From Enoplolaimus lenunculus (Eukaryota; Nematoda; Enoplea; Enoplida; Thoracostomopsidae), in the NCBI GenBank assembly GCA_030248215.1, contig JASANG010000519.1, positions 117,527 to 181,526 on the forward strand: a stretch of 64,000 nucleotides of DNA, written 5' to 3'. A program made the position numbers and the translations under genes. Position 1 is the first letter of the stretch; each line of letters begins with the position of its first letter. The notes beneath the pieces are model-generated. The model searched no databases. It was given only the letters and a program-made list of their open reading frames with translations, and was not told the origin of the DNA. Below, piece after piece: positions 25,601 to 35,990 of the stretch.

Positions 25601-27605
25601 TGTATGGGACTACATGCGGACTGACACCACAGATTTGCGAAATTTGCAAAACAAGATGGACACCTCGAAAAGAATTGTTCAGGAAGAGCCAAGTTCTTTT
25701 CCAATGCGTTAACTTGATCGGAATCGCAACACAGCGGTGTGTCATCACCAAATTCTGAAATTAACTCGCGACTATAAGCACTTAAGCTTCAGACTAGATA
25801 CCACTCACTAGACATCAGCATAATACCCATCATAAACAAACTCACTAGACGTCAGCACAATACCCATCTTAAGCAATTGCGTTTTAAACCGGAAACCGCT
25901 TTAGCTCCACAGTGCTATAAAAACGTCGAAAATGTTGTGAAAAACAAACAATCTAAACCTAAAACAATTAACGTCCTGCTCCACATTACAACAAACCTTT
26001 TAGTAACTGAGGACACAAACGTCTAACTGTCGCTTTCGCACGGCTGTCAGCCAATTTTTGCGGCGGTCCAGTGTAGTTACAGTTTTGATATGTGTTTCGC
26101 GCGTCATCGTAATTACACTGACCACGCATTACGCAATGTGGTTCTTTTCGTTTTAGCTTTCGTTTTAATTTAGCCATAGAAACGATTGAAAACAACGCTT
26201 GGTTGCCTGAAAATAGTAATAAACAAAAAAACATGAATATATAAAACTTTTCCTAGCAAATGATATAAATGTAAGCTGCTTTACTATATAGTGCGTTAAG
26301 CCCCTATAAACAAAACTGTTACAGAAAGCGTATATAACCTTCATGAAATAGATTTCGAATAGATTGTCAATCCACATCCAAACAGTTTTCACTTGACAAT
26401 ACGGCAAATGAAGACCTGTTTGAACCTCTTGAATGCCGAAATTTTGTCACTATTTATAATTATTTTTACTGTCTACCAGTGCTTTTGCTAAACATCTTCA
26501 AATTGGAGAGCCTTATCTAGCATGATAAGAGCTTTCACAGAGGGCCACCCAAGAATGTAACCCCAACTAACATTTCCATGTCCATTGCCTACCACCCTGC
26601 ACTTGCTCTCCTTTCCAAACAAAATCCTGCGTTGGGTTCATATACGTTAACAGTTCAGTTCAGACAACTGCGATACAAAAATTCTACTACCATATTCAAA
26701 CAATTGCAAAAGAAATTGCAAGCTATAACAATCCGCTAATCCTCCCCACACACCTAGACCGATTTCACTTTTATATTGATTTGACTGGTTGCGGGTAGCA
26801 TTTCCATGCGCAATCGTGTCAAAAACTGCTGGTTTATATTCTCTGTTAGCAACCGCCGGAAGCATACTTGTGTCACTGTTGCTTGAATTGTGCTGACCTG
26901 TTTCAACGTTTAACGTTTCTTCAGGTTGGTTTTTAATCGTTAGCGATGAAACACTATCTGAAACAGCCGAATCCAGCAAGGTTCAAAAACACTCAAGTAT
27001 ATAATATATTTGTGTTCCCCAAATTTAGTTGGAACAAACTAAATCATTTTTCGGAAAGTTGTAGCACTTCTTTAAATAGCTTATTTGTATGGGCCGCGTG
27101 CGACCGGATATGAATTTACCGGATACCGAAGCTGGATATTATATATTTTACCGAAACCCAAACAGGATGCTAACCGGATGTACCATCTAGAGGCACAAAA
27201 GTTAAAGTATACGTTCATTGAAATTAAATTAATTGCTAGCTGAGATGTTTCAATTAACTTCAGTATGAAAAACTTGAGCTTGTTGACTTGTCTGAAATGC
27301 AATCGCAAGTTTTTAATATTCGGTACCATAATCGTAAATATTCTGTATCCGGTGGTTTTATACCTTATATAGGAACCTAATACGTATGAATATAAGTTTT
27401 TTGCCGGATATTAAACGGGATATGGTTATCTGGTTTTACTCTAATATATACAATATATACACATATCGTAATTTATTGTACCTTCAGACGAATTCCAACT
27501 GACAGCTGACAACGCTGAATCTAGTATGCTTAGCGTGAAAACCGGAGGCAATGCGTAACATAGCAGCATTGCTAGAGTGAATCGCATTGCACGTGGCGGC
27601 TTCAT
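13685..27605 (-). CDS. NPC1: NPC1-type lysosomal sterol transporter, complete, 26 exons
   Basis: Exons (transcript order): 27605-27482, 26957-26754, 26206-25997, 25754-25585, 24465-23346, 23187-23016, 22874-22748, 22074-21764, 21335-21238, 20799-20700, 20428-20368, 20111-19971, 19295-19113, 18844-18730, 18503-18376, 18064-17927, 17683-17594, 17423-17233, 16896-16775, 16507-16384, 16080-16022, 15797-15644, 15506-15275, 15017-14904, 14486-14324, 14001-13685. They total 4968 nt, every junction is GT-AG and in phase: 1655 residues. Visible landmarks: signal peptide ([15 protein letters not shown]), NPC1 N-domain ([30 protein letters not shown]), [10 protein letters not shown] before TM1, [16 protein letters not shown], sterol-sensing domain about 900-1088 ([16 protein letters not shown]), [58 protein letters not shown]1 accepts cholesterol from NPC2 in the lysosome lumen and exports it. 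Odd points: an ~80-residue Ser/Asn-rich stretch before the N-domain, an acidic insert ([11 protein letters not shown]) in exon 5, and a tail without the LLNF signal of vertebrate NPC1. ATG 27605 was chosen; 27635 and 27587 are alternatives. Confidence 0.95.
18503..18562 (-). repeat. 30-bp tandem duplication of an NPC1 3' splice site
   Basis: On the minus strand ATTGTTTCAG|GAGCATTATG is followed 30 bases later by ATTGTTTCAG|GAGCATTATC. The downstream site gives the conserved [15 protein letters not shown] of the sterol-sensing domain. The upstream site keeps the frame and would add ten residues ([10 protein letters not shown]). Confidence 0.85.
19349..19738 (+). mobile_element. hAT-like CCGGTT element in an NPC1 intron
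   Basis: It begins CAGGGTGCAACAGGAGTTCC, repeats TTCCGGTTCCGG near both ends, and shares its middle (AAACCTTGACAATC, GAAAATCTAAAATACAGCAG) with 31690-31987 and 35017-35234. The right end is altered (GGTGGCAGTGATAGGATATC), as in the fragment at 13345-13430. Confidence 0.65.
22074..22132 (-). repeat. 29-bp tandem duplication of an NPC1 3' splice site
   Basis: CTGATAATTTAG|GTGCTTAAAT occurs twice, 29 bases apart, at the start of exon 8. Only the downstream site continues [11 protein letters not shown]; the upstream one reaches a TAA within five codons. Confidence 0.85.
24780..25554 (+). mobile_element. TIR element with internal ~160-bp repeats, in an NPC1 intron
   Basis: TTTATTGAGCGAAGC at 24803-24817 reads in reverse complement at 25540-25554, a 15-bp terminal inverted repeat; a small palindrome GTAGTGGGACTAC precedes the left one. 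Inside, TAATATGCAAATTAG followed by TAGCTAACTATTCA and ATCGGTTTTGGAGG recurs about every 155-170 bases (24843, 24998, 25152, then a decayed copy). A GC-rich hairpin GCGAAACTCCG/CGGAGTTTCGC lies next to the right end. Copies: 33365-34200 (reverse) and 35235-35990. No protein frame. Class unknown. Confidence 0.7.
27085..27440. mobile_element. hAT-like GGATAT element in NPC1 intron 1
   Basis: GCGTGCGACCGGATATGAATTTACCGGATACC at the left and GCCGGATATTAAACGGGATATGG at the right repeat GGATAT/ATCCGG. The left end resembles 41772 (TAGGGTGCGACCGGATATTC). The ends are degraded. Confidence 0.5.
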
Positions 27606-29340
27606 TCTAGTAATTAGGTTTAAGTTAATCTTCAAACGAACACTGCTCGTGCAGTCTACGATAATTTACTTGGATATATAATAAGTTTACTACATAAACT
27701 TATAATTTAATCCAGATAGGCAACAGCATGTATATATCAAAAATCTAAACGTAATACGTGTATATACCTACTTAAACATAGTGCATAAGGCTGATCTATC
27801 TAATTTTTTATCGTTCTCTTATAATAAATACGGTACGGAAACATGAATATGGAAAAAAACTAAAACCCCACGCACCAACGTTTTCCTTTATTAAACCGAA
27901 ACCTATTTTTCGAATTCGCCAAAAACGGAGAATTTCTTGTTGTTTAGGTAAACGCGATGTTTTTTCAGATAAAAATTGAGTTCCGGTTCCGACTGGCTGC
28001 TATCAAGATGCCGGAATTCTGATATTTCGGTTGTGAGTTTTTAAGGTGATTGAACTTGGATTTTGCCTGTTGTTGCATTCGTTTACAAATCTGTTTTTTC
28101 ATTGTAAGTATTCTCAGTTGTTATTTGAAGAACCTCAAACAGAGTAGATTATCCCGCTGATTACCAAACTGTGACTGCAATTGAAAACTTTAAGTTTCAC
28201 CTTCAGAAGAGATGCGAGAAAAACGCGACATTTTGATGCTCCCGGATTTTTTGACGGGTGTACCAAATGAGACGATCTTGGTCTCAGTTTACTGCCCCCG
28301 CCGAACATGGCATAAAATGTGCTGGTGCGTTCCAACGTCTTCGTTTTAAACAGTTTTAGCGCTGTGCCTTTTTCTAACCTTTTATGCAAATTGTCATTTT
28401 TTGCAAATAAAAAGAATGCGGTTTACGTGCAATAAAATACTTAACCACAGACTCGTTAACAAAGTGCAATACCTTAAAAGGTGGTGAATTGTGTGCTTTA
28501 TGTTACGCAAGGAGCAATAAGCTTTCTGATCAAAAACGCAAAGAGGGTAAAAGTATGCCCGTATATAAAACATGCATCCGATCAGGCCAGCATAAAAACC
28601 AGTAGTCAAAACAGGGTTGTTGGCCGGAAAAAATTACCAAGAAAAAATGTTTTTTTTTTCATTTTTTCCATTATTTTCCGAGGGGGATGGAGAAAATGGA
28701 GAAAAATGAAAAAATATTTAACGATTCTTAAATATAATTTGCAACTAAATAAGATACAAAATAACGTTTTTAGATTACGTACATGTAACTATTTTTCATG
28801 CAACACATTAATAATGACCGTGTGATGTCAATCAGGACACAATATATGTTCGAAAAAAGCGAAAATTGCAGCATATAAATATTTATCAGAAATGAAGCTT
28901 TGCCACGAGATTCAATGTAAAACTAAATATCATCTTGTGAGGTTCGCTCATCAGGTTTCGTCGACAGTGGCGCCGGCCATTAGGGCACAACCTTGCTTTT
29001 ACCGTGATTTAATACAATTATACGTCTAGCTTCACACCCAATATATGTTCGAAAAATTAGACAAATTATATGTATACATACCATTTGACACAGGTTGCGG
29101 AGCTAAGACAAATATTGTTGTTTCCCAATCAAACATCTGAATAACGAGTTATTGTCAAAATAAGTAAATTTGTCGTCGAACCATGAACGTTGGCAGCACG
29201 CCAAATCAGTTATTTGACAACAACCCGTTAAGCAGACCTCTGATTGTAGAAAGTTTAACACCACTCGACGCAGGTCTGCAAACTGCGTCAAATGATATAT
29301 AAGTTGTCCAACTTATCGAAAAATAAATTTTGGGTCCCAA
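27606..29340. other. upstream flank of NPC1 and intergenic DNA
   Basis: The NPC1 promoter should lie just above 27605, but no motif could be fixed. A CCGGTTCCG/CCGGAATTC scrap of a hAT-like element lies near 27980-28030. Several short open stretches have no coding character. Confidence 0.35.
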
Positions 29341-29341
29341 G

Positions 29342-30660
29342 CAGGGTGCAATCGGAATTCTGATTCCGATTAGAATTCCGATTCAAAACGAGTTCCGATT
29401 CCGATTGCACAATCAATCGGAATCGGAATTTCCATATTTTAATATTAGGCATACTTGTTGTGATATGTTGCATAAAAATTTTGCATCATTTGTCTATTAA
29501 ATGGTTTTCGATGAGTCAGTCAACTTATCAATAATTGATTGTGGTTTAGTTTTACAGAGCCAAAAAATGATTCTTAGGTCCCAAGTAACTGAACTTGTGG
29601 CGTTAAAAATCGAATTTTTCAAAAAGTCAGCTTTGGGCATGGAATGATCAGGGAATGTCATCAGAGGCTCAAATATGCAAAAAATTTCAAAATGCAAGCA
29701 ACCGGGGGTTGATTATAAATGACCCCCCGAATCATACGATTCGAATTACAGCACAAGATATAGCGTTGATTCTATCCCTCAAACTGCCACTTTTGATGCA
29801 ATATATCACTAGTACACTTTCATTATTATTTTGTATTTTAGAACAAAGTGCAGTCGCTGTTATAAAATAAAACTTTTCACAAACCGCTAAGTGTTTACCT
29901 ACTTTTTGAGATGAGCCAAAGACAGATGAATAAACGAATCTCTGCTTGGGCTCTAGTTTGGAAGCCTATGTCAATGTATACGTCCACAAAAAACCACATT
30001 GCAGGAAAACCTACCATTAGTTGTAAAATTTGTGGACATAAAAAAATTCCGCGGGGATCAATATTTGATGTTTTAGTCCATAATTTTCTATTTAATTGCA
30101 AAGCCATATTCCATATTCGGAAAACCGTATTCACCAGGCTTTAATCTTTCGAACGAGCAAAAATTTACCACCATTTTCTAAATTTACCACCATTTTCTAA
30201 ATTTACCACCATTTTCTGACATTTCTATTTTTTTACAAAATTTTCTTTATGTGTGTTAAAATGTCGCGGTTTTCGCGCATTCCCTCTTTAAACGAATAAC
30301 AATATCTTACAATTCTATTTCATAAAAGCAAGCAGTGGTGTAAGCCCCGCAAATTTTCAAATATCGCTCGATATATATAATTGATTCAACAGTATCCTTG
30401 CTGAAATGACAACGGCACTCCATAAAATTGGTAATTTTCATAAAATCTGGGCCCTGTTGTTTATGGTTTCATAGGACTTCGTTAACTTCATTTTTAAAGT
30501 TTTGAAATGCTAAAACTGCTTAATTGCAGTTAAAATGAAGACCAAGCTGATCCAGTGCTCGAATTACTAAAACTTAAAATCCGATTCCGATTCCAGTACA
30601 CACGAAAAATTTGATTCCGATTCCGTTCCCGACAAAATGTGCTTCCGATTGCAACTATGC
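29342..30660. other. intergenic DNA with hAT-like CCGATT ends
   Basis: CAGGGTGCAATCGGAATTCTGATTCCG at 29342 and ATTCCGATTCCAG...TTCCGATTGCAACTATG at 30580-30655 look like the two ends, or two separate scraps, of a family with an iterated CCGATT motif. A triplicated AAATTTACCACCATTTTCT unit lies at 30165-30220. Nothing coding is seen between. Confidence 0.4.
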
Positions 30661-30712
30661 TACAAAGTATTGTTAATAGTCCATTTTCAGCCGCGAAAAA
30701 ATTGCCTGAGAC

Positions 30713-31071
30713 CAGGGTGCAACCGGAATTCCGGTTCCGGCATTTTTTCACCTTCCGGTTCCGGTTCCGGTAAATTTTTACCGAATTTAAAAATTCCGGT
30801 GTTATAATTTGGCCGTTTAAGAATCTCTGTTGAAAGCCACTTGTACTCAGAATATAAGCCGTTGATGGTGGATTTCACTTCAGTCGACGACGAAAATCTA
30901 AAATACAACAAATAAAATAAATACCTGTGTTCGACTAAGGTTGTTTCACAAATAATAGAGCAAAAAATACGATTAAAATGAAATTTTTGGTGAAATGCAT
31001 TTTCCATTTTCCGGTTCCGGTAAAATTTTCAAATTCCGGTTCCGGTAAATTGTAATTCCGGTTGCACCCTG
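30713..31071 (+). mobile_element. intact hAT-type MITE with perfect 8-bp target duplication
   Basis: It starts CAGGGTGCAACCGGAATTCC and ends GGAATTACAATT's complement AATTCCGGTTGCACCCTG: an 18-bp perfect inverted repeat. CCTGAGAC flanks it on both sides (30705-30712 and 31072-31079). TTCCGG is iterated inside both ends. The 359-bp length and lack of coding make it non-autonomous. The 8-bp duplication and CAGGG ends fit the hAT superfamily. Confidence 0.92.
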
Positions 31072-31119
31072 CCTGAGACCAACTAAAACTGAGAATTACG
31101 TGCCGAAACGTAGAGTTTA

Positions 31120-31300
31120 CACTCCCTGTAGCATAGGCGCCGGAAGAGGGGGGCAGTGGGGCACTTGCTGCCAATGTTCAGATTAGGTAGGCACAGCCCA
31201 GCAATATTCAGCTTGGAGGTCACAGCCCCCCAATTGCCCAGAGCTCACAATACCAAACTGTCGAATACCTTTTCCACCAACGCATTAAATCCGTTATCAA
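31120..31300. other. GC-richer repeat fragment
   Basis: AGGCGCCGGAAGAGGGGGGC followed by CACAGCCC and CACAGCCCCCCA resembles a transposon end by composition only. No partner end was found. Confidence 0.25.
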
Positions 31301-31535
31301 GTTTGTACGGTTTAGACTAACAGCAAAATACGTAATATACACTGAACACACAGATATCGGTAACAATATCGAAATCAGGGTGTACACATAAACGTACAGA
31401 TAGTGATCAAAATACCTGAAACGGAAATTGGATATTAGATTGGAAAAACGTATTACCGCAAAAGGAATAGCAAGGAATAGCGGGTTTAGCGAGGAAATTA
31501 ATCAGTTTGAGCTTAAGATTATTGAAACACAACCT

Positions 31536-31987
31536 CAGGGTGGAACCGGAACTACAATTTACCGGAACCGCAATTTAAATAAATTACCGGAAACGGAACC
31601 GGAAAATGAAAAATACATGCCATCGAAAAATTCACCTTAACTTTCTTTTTTTACAATATTATTAGTGAAAGAACCCTTAGTTGGCGATAGGTATTCACTT
31701 TATCTGCCGTATTTTAGGGTTTGCATAATCCACGGAACCGCAATCTACCTTCAACGGTTTATTTTCGGCGATTGTCAAGGTTTATTATATACTATACGAA
31801 TAAAATTAACTTAATTTTTATCTTCATTTTTTAGTAAAATACCTCAATTTCCACCGATCAAAATTTAATACCGGAATTTTGAATTCCGGTAAAAATTTAC
31901 CAGAAACGGAGCCGGAAGGTCAAATATTGCCAGATCCGAAACGTCAAATATTGCCAGAACCGAAACCAGAACTCCGGTTGCTTCTTG
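31536..31987 (-). mobile_element. hAT-like CCGGTT element, degraded
   Basis: Ends CAGGGTGGAACCGGAACT and AGAACTCCGGTTGCTTCTTG are decayed forms of the 30713-31071 termini. The middle (GATTGTCAAGGTTTAT) is reverse complementary to that of 19349-19738. Confidence 0.7.
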
Positions 31988-32020
31988 CATAGCGGATGTA
32001 CTGACGTATGAAGTTGCAGA

Positions 32021-32095
32021 ATGATTAAGCTGTATTTGGTCAATCCAGCAACTTCAGCATCTGCAGAACAAGCTTTTTCAACGCTTCGAATGTAG
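32021..32095 (+). pseudogene. hAT transposase C-terminal remnant
   Basis: Reads LVNPATSASAEQAFSTLRM then a stop. This matches the start of the hAT dimerisation region (PATxASxERxFSxLR pattern known from hAT and zinc-finger MYM/ZBED relatives). Only about 24 codons are open from the ATG; stops lie upstream and nothing further of a transposase is seen. It shows that a hAT source for the many CAGGG elements once existed in this genome. Confidence 0.7.
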
Positions 32096-33316
32096 GACCG
32101 GAGCGGCCACCCCCCTTAAACCCATTTGAGAGCCCCAACCCTAACTGGATAAAACAAAAACTGCCGAAATTTTGAAATACGTCTGGCTTCCGCATTTTTT
32201 CAATGGCTTACACTACACAGGCCTTACAATAACCACCAGGCTGCTAAACGCCAACAAATTTTTTCGTTCGATATACTCGCTGGCTTACAATTTTACTTAA
32301 GATAATGTAACTCACCCTAGATGAAATATTCAAGAACGGTAATAGAAACAGTTTGGAGAGGGGTGTGCCGGGTACTGTCTCCCCTGGTTGCAGCAATGAA
32401 AATTGCATAAGCTGTTGCCTAAAATATGAGCTGTTCAGCTACTTTAGTAGAAAATGTTATAAAAATTTCCCGCAGCGCGCCAAGTGTTATTCATTTTAAA
32501 GATGGATTAACGGTGTCCTCACAGCTATTAAACACGAGCGTGAAAAAATTTCGCATCACAAATGAAATCAGAACAAAGAAATTCATATTTATATACACTC
32601 GATTATGGAGACAATTATTCACACACCTAATATATACATATGCGAATTCAATTAATTGTTCACATAAAATGCATAGAAAATAAACGTACACCTTCATGTA
32701 TGCATATATATTATCTGTATACATTCAAACAAATGAATCAATCGATTTTTATGGTTTTTAAAAACGCATCCAATAGAAACGTACGCATATAATTGCAAAA
32801 TGTTAACACAAAATCGATTTATAAATGCAATGTTAATGTTTGCGACCAGAAACATATCAAGGAATAATAGTTAAAAATGCTAACGAACAAGAAGCCAAAC
32901 GCAATTTTAATAGCATAAGTATAAATTATAGAAGAAAATTAGCTGTGACAGCTGTTGGATTTTGGTTCTGACTGTATTTACGATTTATATATAACAACAA
33001 CTAATATACAAATAGTAAATGTTCAAAATCTACTCTTTACTTTATAAACAAAAGACACCTATGCACAAATACGAACAAATTATTTAACAAAAAATTAAAC
33101 TCAGAGTCGCTAACGAGCGTTTCATTTATATGCGATGTTTTTACACACTTTTAACCACACTCTCGATGAGTTTAAATAAAGACACGTATCGCTTTCTGGC
33201 CGATGGCCAAATATATAAAGTGCAAAATGACGTTTGTATAATAAATACATGTACATATAATGTATACGCATCATATTAAAGCCTATACATGTATAGCAAA
33301 AGCAACGTGCTTGTAG
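32096..33316. other. AT-rich intergenic DNA
   Basis: No supported gene or full element. Composition is strongly AT-rich from 32400 on. Confidence 0.4.
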
Positions 33317-34250
33317 TAGGGATGTGCCGATTAATCGGTATTGGCAATAATCGACGCTATGTAGACTCGAAGCGTTTTATTTTGTACACGGGGGTCAAAA
33401 GAAGCATGCTCGCCCGCCCGTCCACAAGTATCTCTCAGGAACTGCTAAACAGATTTTGATAAACGTTTTTGTTTGAAAGCTTGTTATACTGGGGTTCTAA
33501 CGTGGCATTGAGGTTTTAAAATTTCAAGCAGTTTATAGCAACAGGCACTGATTATAAGGGTTACCGAAGGATTTTTGGGTGCGAACAATCTGAATAAATT
33601 GTTTATAAACCTAAAAATCCGATAACTGAACAGTTAATTAATAGCTAATGTGCATATATATTAGCTTAAGTAATAAGCGAAAATTAGGACTTTTTAAATA
33701 GGGATGTGCCGATGAATCGGCATTGGCATCGGTAATAATCGGCACTTTTCGCGAGTATCGGCATCGGCACTCTAAAAAATTGCCGATTCTTTGCCGATAC
33801 TTTTTGCACGTTGGAATGCTGCCAATTTCATTTCTGGGAGCACAATAGTGTATCTGCTAATAGTGTATCTGCTCAGGAAAATTGTTATGTATCTTGAGTT
33901 TGTGTTTGAAAAAATTAATTGAAATTAACCGTTCGTATAAAATTGTATTCGTTTATGATGGTCACGGTTTAAGCCTTCACATTATAACGTAATGTAGTAT
34001 TCTATCCGCTTATTAAGCAAGGTGTACTAAAGTTGGAATCGACATCGGCATACCTTTATTATAAAATCGGTATCGGTATCGACAACACTTTTGGTATCCA
34101 CACATCTCTATTTTTAATTACTTCACATTTATAAACCTCCAAAACCGATCAAGGAATAGTTAGCTTATAACTAAGTTGCATATTAGATTAATTGGAAAAT
34201 AAATGGGTCAAACTGTCCGTTTGTGCTTTATGAGCTTGGGATGTTTAACT
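33317..34250. mobile_element. three-level nest of transposons
   Basis: 33317-33364 is the start of a CCGAT hAT-like element (TAGGGATGTGCCGATTAATC). It is cut by a reversed copy of the 24780-25554 element (33365-33698, resuming 34119-34200). That copy is cut in turn by a full CCGAT element at 33699-34110, TAGGGATGTGCCGATG to CCACACATCTCTA, flanked by TTTTTAAA and TTTTTAAT. Confidence 0.75.
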
Positions 34251-35016
34251 AGACTGATTAAGAAGTAAGTATGTCCGAACTTCGCTCCAGACATGCAGTT
34301 CTACTCCGACTGGTATATATATATACGTATATAGATATACCGCCAATTCTTCACACATTAATTTAGCAACCTTCAAAACTAATATTTATTTTTCCAGCAA
34401 ATCTACTTTTTCACAAACAGCAGTTACGTATTTCAAGTCGGACGTGTCTGACCTCAGTTCGAAAATTAGTGACCCAAAGCAAAAATATTACTGCCTATTA
34501 ATTTGATTTGGTACTTATATTTGGTCAAATTAAGCTGCACTGGGTTTCTCATTATTAATAAGAAGAGTGTTTTTAGAACGCGTACGCTCATTTTGCGTAA
34601 ATACACTTAAGTGATTTTGCCTTTACCACATTTTACCACACGAATGCGAGAATAACGTGGAAAAACACTTAAGTGCATACTGCAGAAAAGTAAACCAGAC
34701 ACAAATCTTATTCTCTTACCGCTGTTTTACGATCTTCAAACGACGAGCAAAACTTACAGTTGCGACACAATAAAAAATCACATTAGTAACAGCGATTAGT
34801 CAGTCATTATGTTCTGGATGGAGGCAATCTGGTCATTCTGAAGGCTCGGTAAGTGTCGAAAATATTCGTGGTACACTGAGGGTATTGCTTCGCTGTTCAC
34901 CAAGGACAGCCGGCTGTAGGTGCGTTTACTGGATAGGAATTCGGTCAGAACATGGGGTTACACGAACTGTTTGTGGCTGAAGTTCGATAATCTTGCATCC
35001 TAGGTCGTTGAATCCT
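34251..35016. other. intergenic DNA without a supported gene
   Basis: I see a short (TA)n tract near 34315 and no gene or full repeat. Confidence 0.4.
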
Positions 35017-35234
35017 ATTTTGTTCCGGTTCCGGCAAATTTTGACGTTCCGGTTCCGGGAAATTTTTTTACCGGAATTAAAAATTTCGGTAGTGAATTTT
35101 AGTCGGCATAAATTAAGATATTTTTCATTCCTATACAATATAAACCTTGACAATCGCCGAAAATAAAGCATCGAAGGTAGATTGCGCTGCCGTGGATTAT
35201 GAAAATCTAAAACACAGCAGATAAAGTAAATACC
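35017..35234 (+). mobile_element. hAT-like CCGGTT element, 3'-truncated
   Basis: GTTCCGGTTCCGGCAAATTT and the shared middle (AAACCTTGACAATC, GATTATGAAAATCTAAAACACAGCAG) place it with 19349-19738. It stops abruptly where a 24780-type element begins. Confidence 0.65.
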
Positions 35235-35990
35235 TATCTAATACTTAACTATTCATTTATTGGTTTTGGAGGTTTGTAAACAATTTATTCAAATTCCTCG
35301 CACATAAAAACCGTTTAGTGCTGAAATTAGATTTTTTAACCTTAATAATTAGTGAAATATTGTAAAAAGTCGTAATTTATTCTTATAAACTGTGCTAATA
35401 TGCAAATTACCTACTAGCTAACTACTCAATTATCGGTTTTGGAGGTTTGTAAACAGTCTATTCAGATTCCTCGCATCCAAAAACCTTTAATGCTAAAACC
35501 AGTCGTAGTGGGACTACATTTATTGAGCGAAGCTCGAACACACGTAAGCAATTAAAGTAATATGCAAATTAGTTATTAGCTAACTATTCATTTAAAGGTT
35601 TTGAAGGTTTGTAAGCAATTTGCTCAAATCCCTCGCACCCAAAAACCCTTCAGCCACCCTAATAATTTTTGGAATAATGTAAAGCCCTAGTTTTGTCTTG
35701 TCAATTAAGCTAATATGCAAATTATCTATTATCTAACTGCTCAATTATCGGTTTTGTAGGTTTGTAAACAGTCTACGCAGGTTCCTCGCACCCAAAAACC
35801 CTTTAATGCTAAGATTACATTGCTTCTAACTGTAATAATTAGTGAAATATTGTGGAAAGTTATAATTTAGGCTTAATTAATTACGTATGCAAATTAGCTG
35901 TAGCTAATAAACGGCTCAAAATTTTAAAAACCCAATGCGAGGTTAACACCCATGATAATTGGCTGTCGAACAAAAAACTATTGTCGGCCA
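35235..35990 (+). mobile_element. TIR element with internal ~160-bp repeats, one and a half copies
   Basis: Internal repeats of the 24780-25554 family at 35240-35490, then a new left end (AACCAGTCGTAGTGGGACTA, TTTATTGAGCGAAGCTCG) at about 35498 and two further internal units. The right terminal hairpin is missing. Confidence 0.7.
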
